26,593 nt of DNA. It comes from Clostridia bacterium (lineage in GTDB: Bacteria; Bacillota; Clostridia; Oscillospirales; Acutalibacteraceae). This document shows positions 7,763 through 15,658 of this stretch, piece after piece. Below the pieces are notes generated by a model. That model was given only the letters and a program-made list of their open reading frames with translations, searched no databases and was not told the origin of the DNA. The DNA is taken from contig JAILDS010000083.1 of the NCBI GenBank assembly GCA_024689165.1, positions 1 through 26,593 on the forward strand. Direction: 5' to 3'. The position numbers and the translations under genes are program-made. The first letter of the stretch is position 1; every line of letters begins with the position of its first letter.

Positions 7763-7792
7763 ACGGCGATTTCCGCCGTGTTCTTTTTGTTA
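7763..7792 (+). promoter_or_regulatory. Leader hairpin followed by a T-rich run, possible attenuator
   Basis: ACGGCG (7763-7768) and CGCCGT (7774-7779) form a 6-bp stem with loop ATTTC, followed by GTTCTTTTTGTT. The element lies between the promoter and the AAGGAGG ribosome binding site of the zinc-ribbon gene. It resembles a weak intrinsic terminator and could lower or regulate readthrough; no antiterminator was identified. Confidence 0.35.
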
Positions 7793-7815
7793 TTCTTCAG
7801 CAAGGAGGTTTTTTC

Positions 7816-8682
7816 ATGAAATGTCCCAAATGCGGGGGCGAGATTCCTTTTTACGACATCAGGCCCAACTGCAGGCACTGCGGGGTAAACATCATGTATT
7901 ACTCCCAGGACGCGGTACTTGCGCGCGACGCAAAGCGCACAGAGCTTGAGGGCGCCGCCGCGCGTATGGTCATAGCCCGCATCAAGGCGGAGTTCATCGG
8001 CAGCAAGATCGCCATTGCGAGGATGATCTTCGTGGTGCTCGCCGCCGCCGCCCTGCTCATACCGTTTGCCGCCACGACATACAGCGTACCCTTTTACAGC
8101 GACAAGTTCTCGATAGGCATCATCGGCATCATCCAGGCTTTCAACAGCGGTTTGTTCACTCATCTGCCGACCTTCCTTTCAAGCTCGCTGTTCTCGTCGC
8201 AGACGCTTGCCGCCGTCGTACCGGCATGCTTCGCTGTGATCATCGTGCTGATAGACGCCGCGATCGTCGTCGCTTTGCTTCTGGGATTTCTCAATCTCTC
8301 CAAAGGCGCAAAGTTCATAGAGTGGGCGGCGCTCATCGGAGCTATCGTTTCCGTACTCGCCCAGATTGCGGCGTTTGCCATGAAGGCCGTCGCGCACAAC
8401 ACAGACATCGCGTCGTACTCGTTCGGCTTCGGCGCTGTCGCGTCCTGCGCGATGTTCGTTATCATATTCTTCCTTAACCGGAAAATGGTCAAGGACGGGA
8501 TCGAGCCGGTCTACCGCGAAAACGACATAAAAAGAAGAGCCATACTTAAGCAGGTACGCGCGGGCGAAGTCGATCTTGACGATCTGACACTGCCGGTGTT
8601 TGAAAGCGAAGAAGAGCATGATGAACGCCTCAAGCAGCTTGCGGAAGCGCTCAAGGCGGAAGAGGAGGGCAAAGAGCTGTGA
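7816..8682 (+). CDS. Zinc-ribbon multi-pass membrane protein of unknown function
   Basis: A 288-residue protein I do not recognise as a named family. The N-terminus carries a treble-clef-like zinc ribbon with CPKC at residues 3-6 and CRHC at 19-22. It is followed by a charged helical segment (34-65) and about four transmembrane segments (around 69-87, 131-159, 169-190 and 203-220). A cytoplasmic, highly acidic tail (about 230-288, rich in E and K) follows. The start ATG has a strong AAGGAGG site about eight bases upstream. The stop overlaps the GTG start of the next gene (GTGA), so the two are probably translationally coupled and may form a complex. It heads an operon with two GPH-type transporters, so a regulatory or assembly role at the membrane is possible but unproven. 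Confidence 0.75.
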   Translation: MKCPKCGGEIPFYDIRPNCRHCGVNIMYYSQDAVLARDAKRTELEGAAARMVIARIKAEFIGSKIAIARMIFVVLAAAALLIPFAATTYSVPFYSDKFSIGIIGIIQAFNSGLFTHLPTFLSSSLFSSQTLAAVVPACFAVIIVLIDAAIVVALLLGFLNLSKGAKFIEWAALIGAIVSVLAQIAAFAMKAVAHNTDIASYSFGFGAVASCAMFVIIFFLNRKMVKDGIEPVYRENDIKRRAILKQVRAGEVDLDDLTLPVFESEEEHDERLKQLAEALKAEEEGKEL

Positions 8683-9812
8683 GTGAACCTGCGAAGAAAA
8701 AATTAGGCAAGAAAACCAAGATAGCGCTTATCGTCCTCGTCGTTATATTTCTGCTTGCAACATGCTTTGCCTGCGTGGCATTGTACGCGAGATACCAGAT
8801 CAACAAGCCGAAATTCACGCTTCCCGAGCAGAAAGAGCTTGCCTCTGCCAGAGAGCTCCCTCAGGGGAAGGACGCCGTCTGCTCATATATCGATGAGCTT
8901 TACGGCAACCTGATCTCCGCGGACGACTGCGAGGGCACATACTCTACGTCCGTAGGCATCGACGGCGAGATCGCGTTCCCGTTCGGCGAGTCCGACAACG
9001 CTATAATCGAGCTTATCCGCTCCGGGACAGCCGGCCGGATAGCAGGCTTCTATCCGCCAGAAAACGGCGGCATCACCGGCGAAGAAGGCGATTACTCACC
9101 GCTCGAAGTGTTCGCCGACGTTGTTAAAGAGTGCTCCGCCAATCGCGGCTGGACCGACGAGGAAGGCAACGTCAGGGACGACGGCTTCTATTTTGTCGAC
9201 ATGACGCTGGACGAAACGACTCTGCTTCAGACCTACGCCGCCGACATAACGAACAACGAGGTATTCCTCCAGGTCGCCGACATTCTGAAAGACGCGATGA
9301 CGATCAACGACATCGTTGTGACTCCCCTTGAGTATAAAGTCAGCTACAAGATAGACCGGGTGTACGACCAGATCGTCTCTGCGTCCGTCAACCGTATTTA
9401 CACTCTTACCGTGACTTTCACTCTGACCGAAAAATACGCCGCACTTGGCAACGGGCAGACCACTTTCACGGTCGACATCCCCTACAGAGCCACCGAGAAC
9501 TTCAGCTTCAAGTGGTACGGAGCCAGATTCACCAAACGCGCCATTGCCGTCAGCAGCACGGATATCGAGGCCCTTCCCGCCGACATCAGGGTCAACGACA
9601 ACGCGCTGAGCGACGAATGGGAGCTTGTTTTCGAGTACTCCGTCGACGGGATCATTAGCATCAACACCGAGGACGCGGTAATGACCATCCGCGGAAAATC
9701 CGACGAGCCTGTTATCGTTAACATGACCCTCAAATATAAGGGACATGAATACTCGGATACTCTGCTTGTCTACATCACCGATCTGGAGGTGGTGACAAGT
9801 GTCGCAAAATAA
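8679..9812 (+). CDS. Membrane-anchored extracytoplasmic protein of unknown function, GTG start
   Basis: A 377-residue protein with a lysine-rich N-terminus, a single transmembrane segment (about residues 14-37) and a large domain predicted to lie outside the cytoplasm. The domain is rich in acidic and beta-forming residues. Its C-terminal part, about 295-377, alternates like a bacterial Ig-like domain (for example DGIISINTEDAVMTI, then VNMTLKYKGHEYSDTLLVYI). No catalytic motif is evident. GTG at 8679-8681 is taken as the start because it overlaps the previous stop and begins the basic N-region. Its 3' end overlaps the next gene by 14 bases. It may bind a ligand or partner at the surface for the downstream transporters; that is an inference from gene order only. 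Confidence 0.75.
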   Translation: MSEPAKKKLGKKTKIALIVLVVIFLLATCFACVALYARYQINKPKFTLPEQKELASARELPQGKDAVCSYIDELYGNLISADDCEGTYSTSVGIDGEIAFPFGESDNAIIELIRSGTAGRIAGFYPPENGGITGEEGDYSPLEVFADVVKECSANRGWTDEEGNVRDDGFYFVDMTLDETTLLQTYAADITNNEVFLQVADILKDAMTINDIVVTPLEYKVSYKIDRVYDQIVSASVNRIYTLTVTFTLTEKYAALGNGQTTFTVDIPYRATENFSFKWYGARFTKRAIAVSSTDIEALPADIRVNDNALSDEWELVFEYSVDGIISINTEDAVMTIRGKSDEPVIVNMTLKYKGHEYSDTLLVYITDLEVVTSVAK

Positions 9813-11310
9813 TCCGTCGAACACCGCCGTTGAGGAGCGAACGACATCCAATATATTCCGCAGCTACAACTACGTCGGGACGAAGGAAACGCTCGCGTAT
9901 CTGTTCAACGATTTTTCGAACTCCTTCAACATCAACGGCTACAACGAGAGATACATCTGGGACGTCGTCAAGATCGACTTCGGCATCGCCGGTATAGTCA
10001 ACCTTTTCACAGGCGCGTGGGACGTAGTAAACGATATTTTCATCTCCGCGCTCGTTGACAATACCCGCTCGAGGATCGGCAAATTCCGGCCGTATCTTAT
10101 CTTCTGCCAGATACCGCTGTCCATTCTGGGGCTGCTTTACTGGTTCCTCCCCTACTTCTTTCCCGGGACCCCAGGCACATACATCCCCAAGCTCATCTTC
10201 TACTTTACCTTCAACGTCATCCAGGAAACGGCAGGTACGTTCACCGGCGTAGCCAGGGCGGGCTACATGTCGACGATCACCCCGAACCCGAATGAACGTG
10301 TCCGGCTCATCACCCTCGCTGAGCTGCTCACCGGCTACATGGGCGAGGATATGCCGGGCTACATCTTCGGTGTGCTGTACGATCTTGTCAATACCGGCAG
10401 ATGGGGTGCGTCGCTTCGCTCGATCTTCCTGGGGATGGGTTCCTCTACCGCCCTGATCTCGTCGGCGTTCACTCTCTGGTTCTTCTTTACCTCCAGAGAA
10501 CGCGTACCGCAGTCGATCGAAAAGCCGGATATCAGAGCCGGTTTCAAGGCGGTGTTCACGAACTACCCCGTGCTGCTCATGTGCGCGTCGGAATTCCTCG
10601 GGAACTTCGCGGTCGGCTCCGGCGAACAGAACTACTGGATCGACGTCTTCGGCGGCGACTCTATGATAAACACGCTGCTCACCATAGTGGGCATACCCTC
10701 CGCGCCTATAGGTTCGATATCGTACGCTTTCGTCGCGCCGCTTCGCAAACGCTTCTCATCAAAATTCCTGTGGGTGCTTGAGGACGTCTGGGGAGACGCT
10801 CTGAGAGTGGGCTTCTTCCTGTTCGGACTTGCAGGCAACAACTACCTGAAGCTCTGGCCCATGCTGATCGCCTTCGGCGTACGCGGGTTCTTCGACAAGG
10901 CTTTCTTCGGCGTAAGAAAGGTCATCAACGCAGACCTCTGGAACGAAGCGATGGACTACTGCGAGTGGAAAAACGGCTTCAGGATGGAGGCTACGACCGG
11001 CGTTGCCAAGAGCCTTGTCATCAAGATCCAGAACGTTGTCAAGGGCACCATTCAGAACTTCATCATGAAGGCCATCGGCTACGAGCAGGGGCTCAAGATC
11101 GGTACGCAGGACAACAAGACCAAGTTCATGCTGTTCGCGCTGTCGACCATCATCCCCTTCGTCACGGGCATACTCGGCATAGTCCCGAAGATGCTATGGC
11201 CCATCTCCAAGAAAAAACGCGCCATGATGTACTACGAGCTCTCCGAACGCAGGAGCAAGGCTGTGTCGGAATACGTAGATTCGGTCGTCGAAGGCGCAGA
11301 CAACGAGTAA
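9799..11310 (+). CDS. GPH-family (MelB-like, MFS_2) transporter, copy 1
   Basis: A 503-residue polytopic membrane protein. The family signature WDVVNDIFISALVDNTRSRI followed by GKFRP covers residues 74-98 and matches the WDxxxDxxxxxxxDxTxxxxGxxRP motif of glycoside-pentoside-hexuronide:cation symporters. Later DLWNEAMDYCEWKNGFRMEA and an IGYEQGLKIGTQ loop also fit the family. Family members import sugars or glycosides with Na+ or H+; the substrate here is unknown. The N-terminal extension (about 20 residues) and the C-terminal tail make it longer than MelB. The GTG start (9799-9801) has GGAGGTGG about ten bases upstream, inside the end of the preceding gene. A close paralogue follows 14 bp downstream. 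Confidence 0.82.
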   Translation: MSQNNPSNTAVEERTTSNIFRSYNYVGTKETLAYLFNDFSNSFNINGYNERYIWDVVKIDFGIAGIVNLFTGAWDVVNDIFISALVDNTRSRIGKFRPYLIFCQIPLSILGLLYWFLPYFFPGTPGTYIPKLIFYFTFNVIQETAGTFTGVARAGYMSTITPNPNERVRLITLAELLTGYMGEDMPGYIFGVLYDLVNTGRWGASLRSIFLGMGSSTALISSAFTLWFFFTSRERVPQSIEKPDIRAGFKAVFTNYPVLLMCASEFLGNFAVGSGEQNYWIDVFGGDSMINTLLTIVGIPSAPIGSISYAFVAPLRKRFSSKFLWVLEDVWGDALRVGFFLFGLAGNNYLKLWPMLIAFGVRGFFDKAFFGVRKVINADLWNEAMDYCEWKNGFRMEATTGVAKSLVIKIQNVVKGTIQNFIMKAIGYEQGLKIGTQDNKTKFMLFALSTIIPFVTGILGIVPKMLWPISKKKRAMMYYELSERRSKAVSEYVDSVVEGADNE

Positions 11311-11316
11311 AGGAGG
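11311..11316 (+). promoter_or_regulatory. Ribosome binding site that fixes a TTG start for the second GPH transporter
   Basis: AGGAGG lies eight bases before TTG at 11325-11327, just after the stop of copy 1. It decides the start against a much longer in-frame reading that would overlap copy 1 by over 300 bases. Confidence 0.85.
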
Positions 11317-11324
11317 CCGTACGT

Positions 11325-12866
11325 TTGTCCGAGCAAGAAAAAACCGCAGTTGCAACAGAAGCCGGCGGCGCCGTTTCACAGGAACAGCTGACACAGAACA
11401 TATTCAGAAGCTACAACTACGTCGGCACAAAAGAAACGCTTGCGTACCTGTTCAATGACTTTTCCAACTCCTTCAACATAGGCGGCTACAGCGAACGCTT
11501 CGTTCTGGACGTCGTCAAGATCGACTTCGGCATCTCCGCGATAGTCGGTCTTTTCACCGGCGCGTGGGACGTTATCAACGACACGTTCATCTCCGCCATA
11601 GTCGACAATACGCGCACCAGATTAGGCAAATTCCGCCCGTACCTTGTGCTCATGCAGATACCGATGTCCCTTATCGGTCTGCTGTACTGGTTCCTGCCCT
11701 ATATGTTCCCGGACTCCGCGCCCGACTACATGCCCAAGCTGATATTCTGGTATCTCTTCGGCGTCATCACCGAGACCGCCGGCACCTTCACCGGTATCGC
11801 AAAGGGCGGATATATGTCCACCATCACGCCGAACCCGAACGAACGTGTGCGCCTCATCACGCTTGCCGAGCTGCTTACCGGTTACATGGGCGAAGACATG
11901 CCGGGATATATCTTCGGTTTCCTGTTCGATATGTCGTCGACCGGACGGTGGAACATCAAGCTGCGGACCATTTTCATGGGCATGGGCGTAGGCTGCGCCG
12001 TGATCTCTTCGATATTCACATTCTGGTTTTTCCTGGTAACTAAGGAGCGAGTGCCTCAGCGCATCGAAAGGCCGGATCTTAAAACGTCCTTCCGGGCGAT
12101 CTTCACTAACTACCCAATGCTGCTGATGTGCCTGTCAAGCTTCCTCGGCGGCTTCGGAATAGGCACCTCTCAGCAAAACTACTGGATAGACATTTTCGGC
12201 GGAGACCACATGATCAACACCGCAAAGGCGCTCGTCAGCGGTATCTCCGGACCGGTCGGCTCGATCTCTTACGCGTTCGTAAAGCCGCTTCGCAAAAGGT
12301 TCTCTGCAAAAGCGATATGGGTCGGCTCCGACATTTACGGAGACATGGTTTCCCTCGGATTCTTCCTTGTCGGCATAACCAACAACAATTACCTGAAGCT
12401 CAAGCCCATGCTTACGGCTTACGGCTTTACCGAGTTTTTCAGCAAGCTGCTCTTCGGCGTCAACAAGGTCATCAACGCAGACCTGTGGAACCAGGCGATG
12501 GACTACTGCGAATGGAAGACCGGCTTCAGGATGGAAGCCACGACCTCGGTCGCGCAGGGGCTCATCCTGAAGGCTCAGGGCATAATCATGGGCTCCATTC
12601 AAAGGCTCGTCATGAAGAAGATCGGCTATGTGCAGGGGCTCAAGATCGGAACGCAGGATCCCAGCACAAAGTTCTGGCTTTTCTTCCTGTCTACCGTCGT
12701 ACCGCTGGTCACCTCCGGTCTTGGCATTGTTCCGAAGTTCCTTTGGCCGATGTCCAGGAAATTCACCGCCAAGATGTACTACGAACTGTCCGAAAGAAGA
12801 AACGCCATGGTCTCCGGCTATGTAGGCACCGTAGACGGCGCCGAGGAAGTCCCGGAATCGAAATAA
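11325..12866 (+). CDS. GPH-family (MelB-like, MFS_2) transporter, copy 2, TTG start
   Basis: A 513-residue paralogue of the preceding transporter, clearly homologous along the whole length. From NIFRSYNYVGTKETLAYLFN onward the two align with almost no gaps. The signature WDVINDTFISAIVDNTRTRL followed by GKFRP is at residues 81-105, and DLWNQAMDYCEWKTGFRMEA and IGYVQGLKIGTQ recur near the C-terminal half. The start is TTG at 11325, supported by AGGAGG. An in-frame upstream ATG exists but has no such site and lies deep in copy 1. It is the last gene of the operon and is followed by a strong terminator. Two adjacent carriers could differ in substrate or act as a pair; the sequence does not decide. 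Confidence 0.82.
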   Translation: MSEQEKTAVATEAGGAVSQEQLTQNIFRSYNYVGTKETLAYLFNDFSNSFNIGGYSERFVLDVVKIDFGISAIVGLFTGAWDVINDTFISAIVDNTRTRLGKFRPYLVLMQIPMSLIGLLYWFLPYMFPDSAPDYMPKLIFWYLFGVITETAGTFTGIAKGGYMSTITPNPNERVRLITLAELLTGYMGEDMPGYIFGFLFDMSSTGRWNIKLRTIFMGMGVGCAVISSIFTFWFFLVTKERVPQRIERPDLKTSFRAIFTNYPMLLMCLSSFLGGFGIGTSQQNYWIDIFGGDHMINTAKALVSGISGPVGSISYAFVKPLRKRFSAKAIWVGSDIYGDMVSLGFFLVGITNNNYLKLKPMLTAYGFTEFFSKLLFGVNKVINADLWNQAMDYCEWKTGFRMEATTSVAQGLILKAQGIIMGSIQRLVMKKIGYVQGLKIGTQDPSTKFWLFFLSTVVPLVTSGLGIVPKFLWPMSRKFTAKMYYELSERRNAMVSGYVGTVDGAEEVPESK

Positions 12867-12880
12867 TGCATTAACCAAAC

Positions 12881-12921
12881 AAAAACGGCGCAGCCCGCAA
12901 GGACCGCGCCGTATTTTTTTT
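12881..12921. terminator. Bidirectional intrinsic terminator between the transporter operon and htpG
   Basis: ACGGCGC (12885-12891) pairs with GCGCCGT (12906-12912) around a 14-base loop. On the plus strand it is followed by A and eight T residues. On the minus strand the stem is followed by TTTTG. The convergent genes on both sides end within about 20 bases of it, so it can serve both. Confidence 0.85.
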
Positions 12922-12927
12922 GATCCG

Positions 12928-14808
12928 TCACCTGCTGATAATATCGCACACGAGCTCTGCCGCTTCTGCGGGATCCTCGACGGAGAAGCCGCCGACAAGC
13001 CTCGCCTGCGCGTAGAGCACCTTGGCGTAATCGGCTATTTTTTCCGGCGTGAGCGCGTAAACAGCCTTGAGTTTTCCGGCAATCGCGTGGTCGGCATTGA
13101 TCTCAAGCACGCTCTGCGCCTTGACGCCGCCCATTTCGTCGGCTCCGGGCATGGAAGACAGCACTCTTTCCATTTCAAGAGAGATCTCGCCCTGAGTGGA
13201 AATTGTCACCGGGTGCTTGCCGAGCCTTGACGAGAAACGCACCTCGGCGACCGAATCGCCCAGCGCGTCCTTGACCGCCTTCGCGACTTCCGCATAGTCC
13301 GCGTTGAGCTTCTCCTGCTCGGTTTTTTCATCTTCGGTCAGGTCGTCGGAAACCGTGCAGGCGTTGACGAATTCATGACCGTCGAACTCCCTCATGGTCT
13401 TCAGAGCGAACTCGTCGACGTATTCCGTGCAGTACAGCACCTCTTTGCCCTTGCTTTTGAGCGCGTCTATCTGCGGCAGAGCCTCTATTTTGGCGACGCT
13501 GTCGGAGCAGGCGTAGTATATGACCTTGTCGTCTTCTTTCAGCCTTGAGACGTATTCCCCGAGAGTAGTCATCTCTCCAGTCTCCGAGGAGCGGAACATG
13601 AGCAGATTTTCAAGATCTTTCGCGTGCATCCCGAAATCGCTCTGCACGCCGAACTTGATCTGCAGACCGAAGGCTTTGAAAAACTTTTCATATTCCGCGC
13701 GTTCGTTCTTCAGCATTTTTTCAAGCTCGGAACGGATCTTTTTTTCCACGTTCTTTGCGATAAGCTTCAGCTGACTGTCGTGCTGGAGCGTTTCACGGGA
13801 AATATTGAGCGAAACGTCGTCGCTGTCCACGATTCCCTTGACGAAGGAAAAACAGTCGGGCAGGAGCTCCTTGCAGGAATCCATGATGAGCACGCCGTTG
13901 GAATAAAGCTTCAGCCCGCGCTCGTATTCCTTTGAATAATAATTATAAGGAGCGTGAGACGGGATGAACAGCAGCGCGGAAAAAGTCGCCGTTCCCTCCG
14001 TCTTATAGCTTATGGTCTTTGCGGGGGCCTCATAGTCATAGAATTTCTGCTTATAGAAGTCGGCGAACTCCTCATCCGTGACCTCGCCCTTGGGACGCTT
14101 CCAGAGCGGCACCATGGAATTGAGGGTCTGTTTTTCGGTAACGGTAGTTTCCTCGCCGTCCTCGTTTTTCTGAGTCGTCTCAACGTCGGTCACGATAGGA
14201 TAATGGATATAGTCTGAATACTTGCGAACGAGCTCACGGAGCTTGTACTCCTCAAGGAAAGAGCTGTAATCCTCTTCGTCCGTGTCCGGCTTGATGTGGA
14301 GTATGACCTCGGTACCTACGGTATCCTTGTCGCAGGGCGTGACGGTGAAACCGTCCGCACCCTTTGAGCGCCACTCGTACGCCTGGGTCTCGCCGTAGGC
14401 AAGCGAGCAGACGCGCACGTCGTCTGCGACCATGAAGGCGGAATAAAAGCCGACTCCGAACTGCCCTATGACGCTCACGTCGGGGCTCTGGTCGTTCTCG
14501 CTCTTGAACTCCGACGAGCCGCTTTTTGCGATAGTGCCGAGGTTTTTCTCAAGCTCGGCGGCCGTCATCCCTATACCGTTGTCGCTGATCGTCAGAAGGC
14601 GGTTCTCTTTATCAAGGTCTATCCTTATCTCGTAATCCTCGCGCTTGAGAGCTACGTTTTCATCCGTCAGGGATCTGAAATACAGCTTGTCCTCCGCGTC
14701 GGAGGCGTTTGAGATCAGCTCGCGCAGAAATATCTCCTTGTGGGTGTAGATCGAGTTTATCATCAGGTCCAAGAGCTTTTTGGACTCGGTCTTGAATTGC
14801 TTTTTCAT
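12928..14808 (-). CDS. htpG: Molecular chaperone HtpG (Hsp90 family)
   Basis: A 626-residue Hsp90, close to the usual bacterial length. It begins MKKQFKTESKKLLDLMINSI with the GHKL ATP-binding residues E30 and N34 in RELISNASDA, then DNGIGM and GQFGVGFYSAFMV. The middle domain (SMVPLWKRPK onward, with LYSNGVLIMD and NISRETLQ) and the C-terminal dimerisation domain are complete. The start at 14808 is preferred over an in-frame ATG 33 bases upstream because GGGAGG (14817-14822) lies eight bases before it and it matches the family N-terminus. HtpG is a cytosolic ATP-dependent chaperone for late folding under stress. It is monocistronic between terminators, with its own promoter and a CIRCE operator, so heat-shock control by HrcA is likely. 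Confidence 0.97.
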   Translation of the reverse strand: MKKQFKTESKKLLDLMINSIYTHKEIFLRELISNASDAEDKLYFRSLTDENVALKREDYEIRIDLDKENRLLTISDNGIGMTAAELEKNLGTIAKSGSSEFKSENDQSPDVSVIGQFGVGFYSAFMVADDVRVCSLAYGETQAYEWRSKGADGFTVTPCDKDTVGTEVILHIKPDTDEEDYSSFLEEYKLRELVRKYSDYIHYPIVTDVETTQKNEDGEETTVTEKQTLNSMVPLWKRPKGEVTDEEFADFYKQKFYDYEAPAKTISYKTEGTATFSALLFIPSHAPYNYYSKEYERGLKLYSNGVLIMDSCKELLPDCFSFVKGIVDSDDVSLNISRETLQHDSQLKLIAKNVEKKIRSELEKMLKNERAEYEKFFKAFGLQIKFGVQSDFGMHAKDLENLLMFRSSETGEMTTLGEYVSRLKEDDKVIYYACSDSVAKIEALPQIDALKSKGKEVLYCTEYVDEFALKTMREFDGHEFVNACTVSDDLTEDEKTEQEKLNADYAEVAKAVKDALGDSVAEVRFSSRLGKHPVTISTQGEISLEMERVLSSMPGADEMGGVKAQSVLEINADHAIAGKLKAVYALTPEKIADYAKVLYAQARLVGGFSVEDPAEAAELVCDIISR

Positions 14809-14834
14809 CGGTTTTTCCTCCCGGAAGAATATGA

Positions 14835-14861
14835 TTAGCACTCGATCACTTTAAGTGCTAA
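14835..14861. promoter_or_regulatory. CIRCE operator (HrcA binding site) upstream of htpG
   Basis: TTAGCACTC, nine bases, then AAGTGCTAA. This matches the CIRCE consensus TTAGCACTC-N9-GAGTGCTAA with one mismatch in the second arm. It overlaps the predicted transcription start of htpG, where HrcA would block initiation and where the mRNA 5' end could form a hairpin. Confidence 0.9.
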
Positions 14862-14866
14862 AAATC

Positions 14867-14894
14867 AGTATACCATTTTTATCGGCTTTGTCAA
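14867..14894 (-). promoter_or_regulatory. Strong sigma-A-type promoter of htpG
   Basis: On the minus strand a perfect TTGACA (14889-14894), a 16-base spacer and TATACT (14867-14872) with an extended TGG before the -10. Transcription would start near 14860, within the CIRCE element. Confidence 0.88.
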
Positions 14895-14939
14895 GCGTCA
14901 CTTGCCAACATTTTTCGGAAACCGCAAAGCTTTTTTCAA

Positions 14940-14968
14940 ATAAAAGAGGGGCGGGTTTGCCGCCCCTT
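14940..14968 (-). terminator. Rho-independent terminator after ktrA
   Basis: On the minus strand an 8-bp stem AGGGGCGG/CCGCCCCT (14947-14967, 5-base loop) is followed by CTTTTATTTG. It lies about 30 bases after the ktrA stop and insulates the dnaE-ktrBA unit from the htpG promoter. Confidence 0.82.
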
Positions 14969-14998
14969 CCCGGATGCCTGAAAACGGCGCGCCGGCGC

Positions 14999-15649
14999 TC
15001 AGTCCCAGATTTTGAAGCCCTTGCGGATATCCTGCAGCTCCCCGATCGCGAACGCTACGTCGTCCGTGACCAGAACGGTATCCGGCGAAGGGATGAAAAC
15101 CTCTTTGCCGCGTCTGATGGTCAGTATGTTGACCTTGTATTTTTTCCGGATATCAAGCTGCGACAGCGTCCTGCCGAACCATTCCTTCGGGATCTTCAGC
15201 TCGTAGATCGAGTAATTGTTATCCAACTGTATAAAATCAAGTATGATGTCGGACGCATATTTAGTCGCGATGCGCAGAGCCATATCCTTTTCGGGATACA
15301 CGACCTCGTCCGCCCCGTTGCGCAGCAGGAACTTCATCTGCACGTCGTTTGTCGCCCGGGACACGACCATTTTCGCGCCGAGCTCTTTGAGGAACGAGGT
15401 CGTTTCGAGCGACGACTGGAACAGCCCGCCGAGGGCGACGATGCAAACGTCAAAATTGGACACCCCCAGAGAGGACAGGAATTCCTCGTTAGTTCCGTCT
15501 CCGATGATAGCATCGGTAACATATGGCATTATCTCGTTGATGCGCTCCTCGCTCACGTCGACCGCCATCACCTCGCAGCGGAGCTCCTCCATGCGCCGCG
15601 CGATACGGCCGCCGAACTCTCCCACACCTATAATTAGAACCGTTTTCAT
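14999..15649 (-). CDS. ktrA: Ktr/Trk potassium uptake regulatory subunit (KtrA)
   Basis: A 216-residue cytosolic protein with an RCK/TrkA-N domain (GVGEFGG at residues 8-14, followed by an acidic residue at the end of the second strand, VDVSEERI) and a TrkA-C domain from about residue 135. This is the standard size and layout of KtrA, which forms a nucleotide-binding ring gating the KtrB channel-like subunit. AAGGAG directly follows the ktrB stop and precedes the ATG; only nine bases separate the two genes. It is the final gene before a strong terminator. Regulation by ATP/ADP or cyclic di-AMP is known for the family and is not visible from sequence alone. Confidence 0.93.
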   Translation of the reverse strand: MKTVLIIGVGEFGGRIARRMEELRCEVMAVDVSEERINEIMPYVTDAIIGDGTNEEFLSSLGVSNFDVCIVALGGLFQSSLETTSFLKELGAKMVVSRATNDVQMKFLLRNGADEVVYPEKDMALRIATKYASDIILDFIQLDNNYSIYELKIPKEWFGRTLSQLDIRKKYKVNILTIRRGKEVFIPSPDTVLVTDDVAFAIGELQDIRKGFKIWD

Positions 15650-15658
15650 TTTTTCTCC

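Noticed and set aside
8757..8776. LATC in the exported protein as a lipoprotein lipobox
   Set aside because: The residue before the cysteine is threonine rather than G, A or S, and the hydrophobic stretch continues past the cysteine like a transmembrane anchor.
10965..11324. In-frame N-terminal extension of the second GPH transporter
   Set aside because: It would overlap the first transporter by over 300 bases with non-homologous sequence; AGGAGG plus TTG at 11325 gives a start that matches the paralogue.
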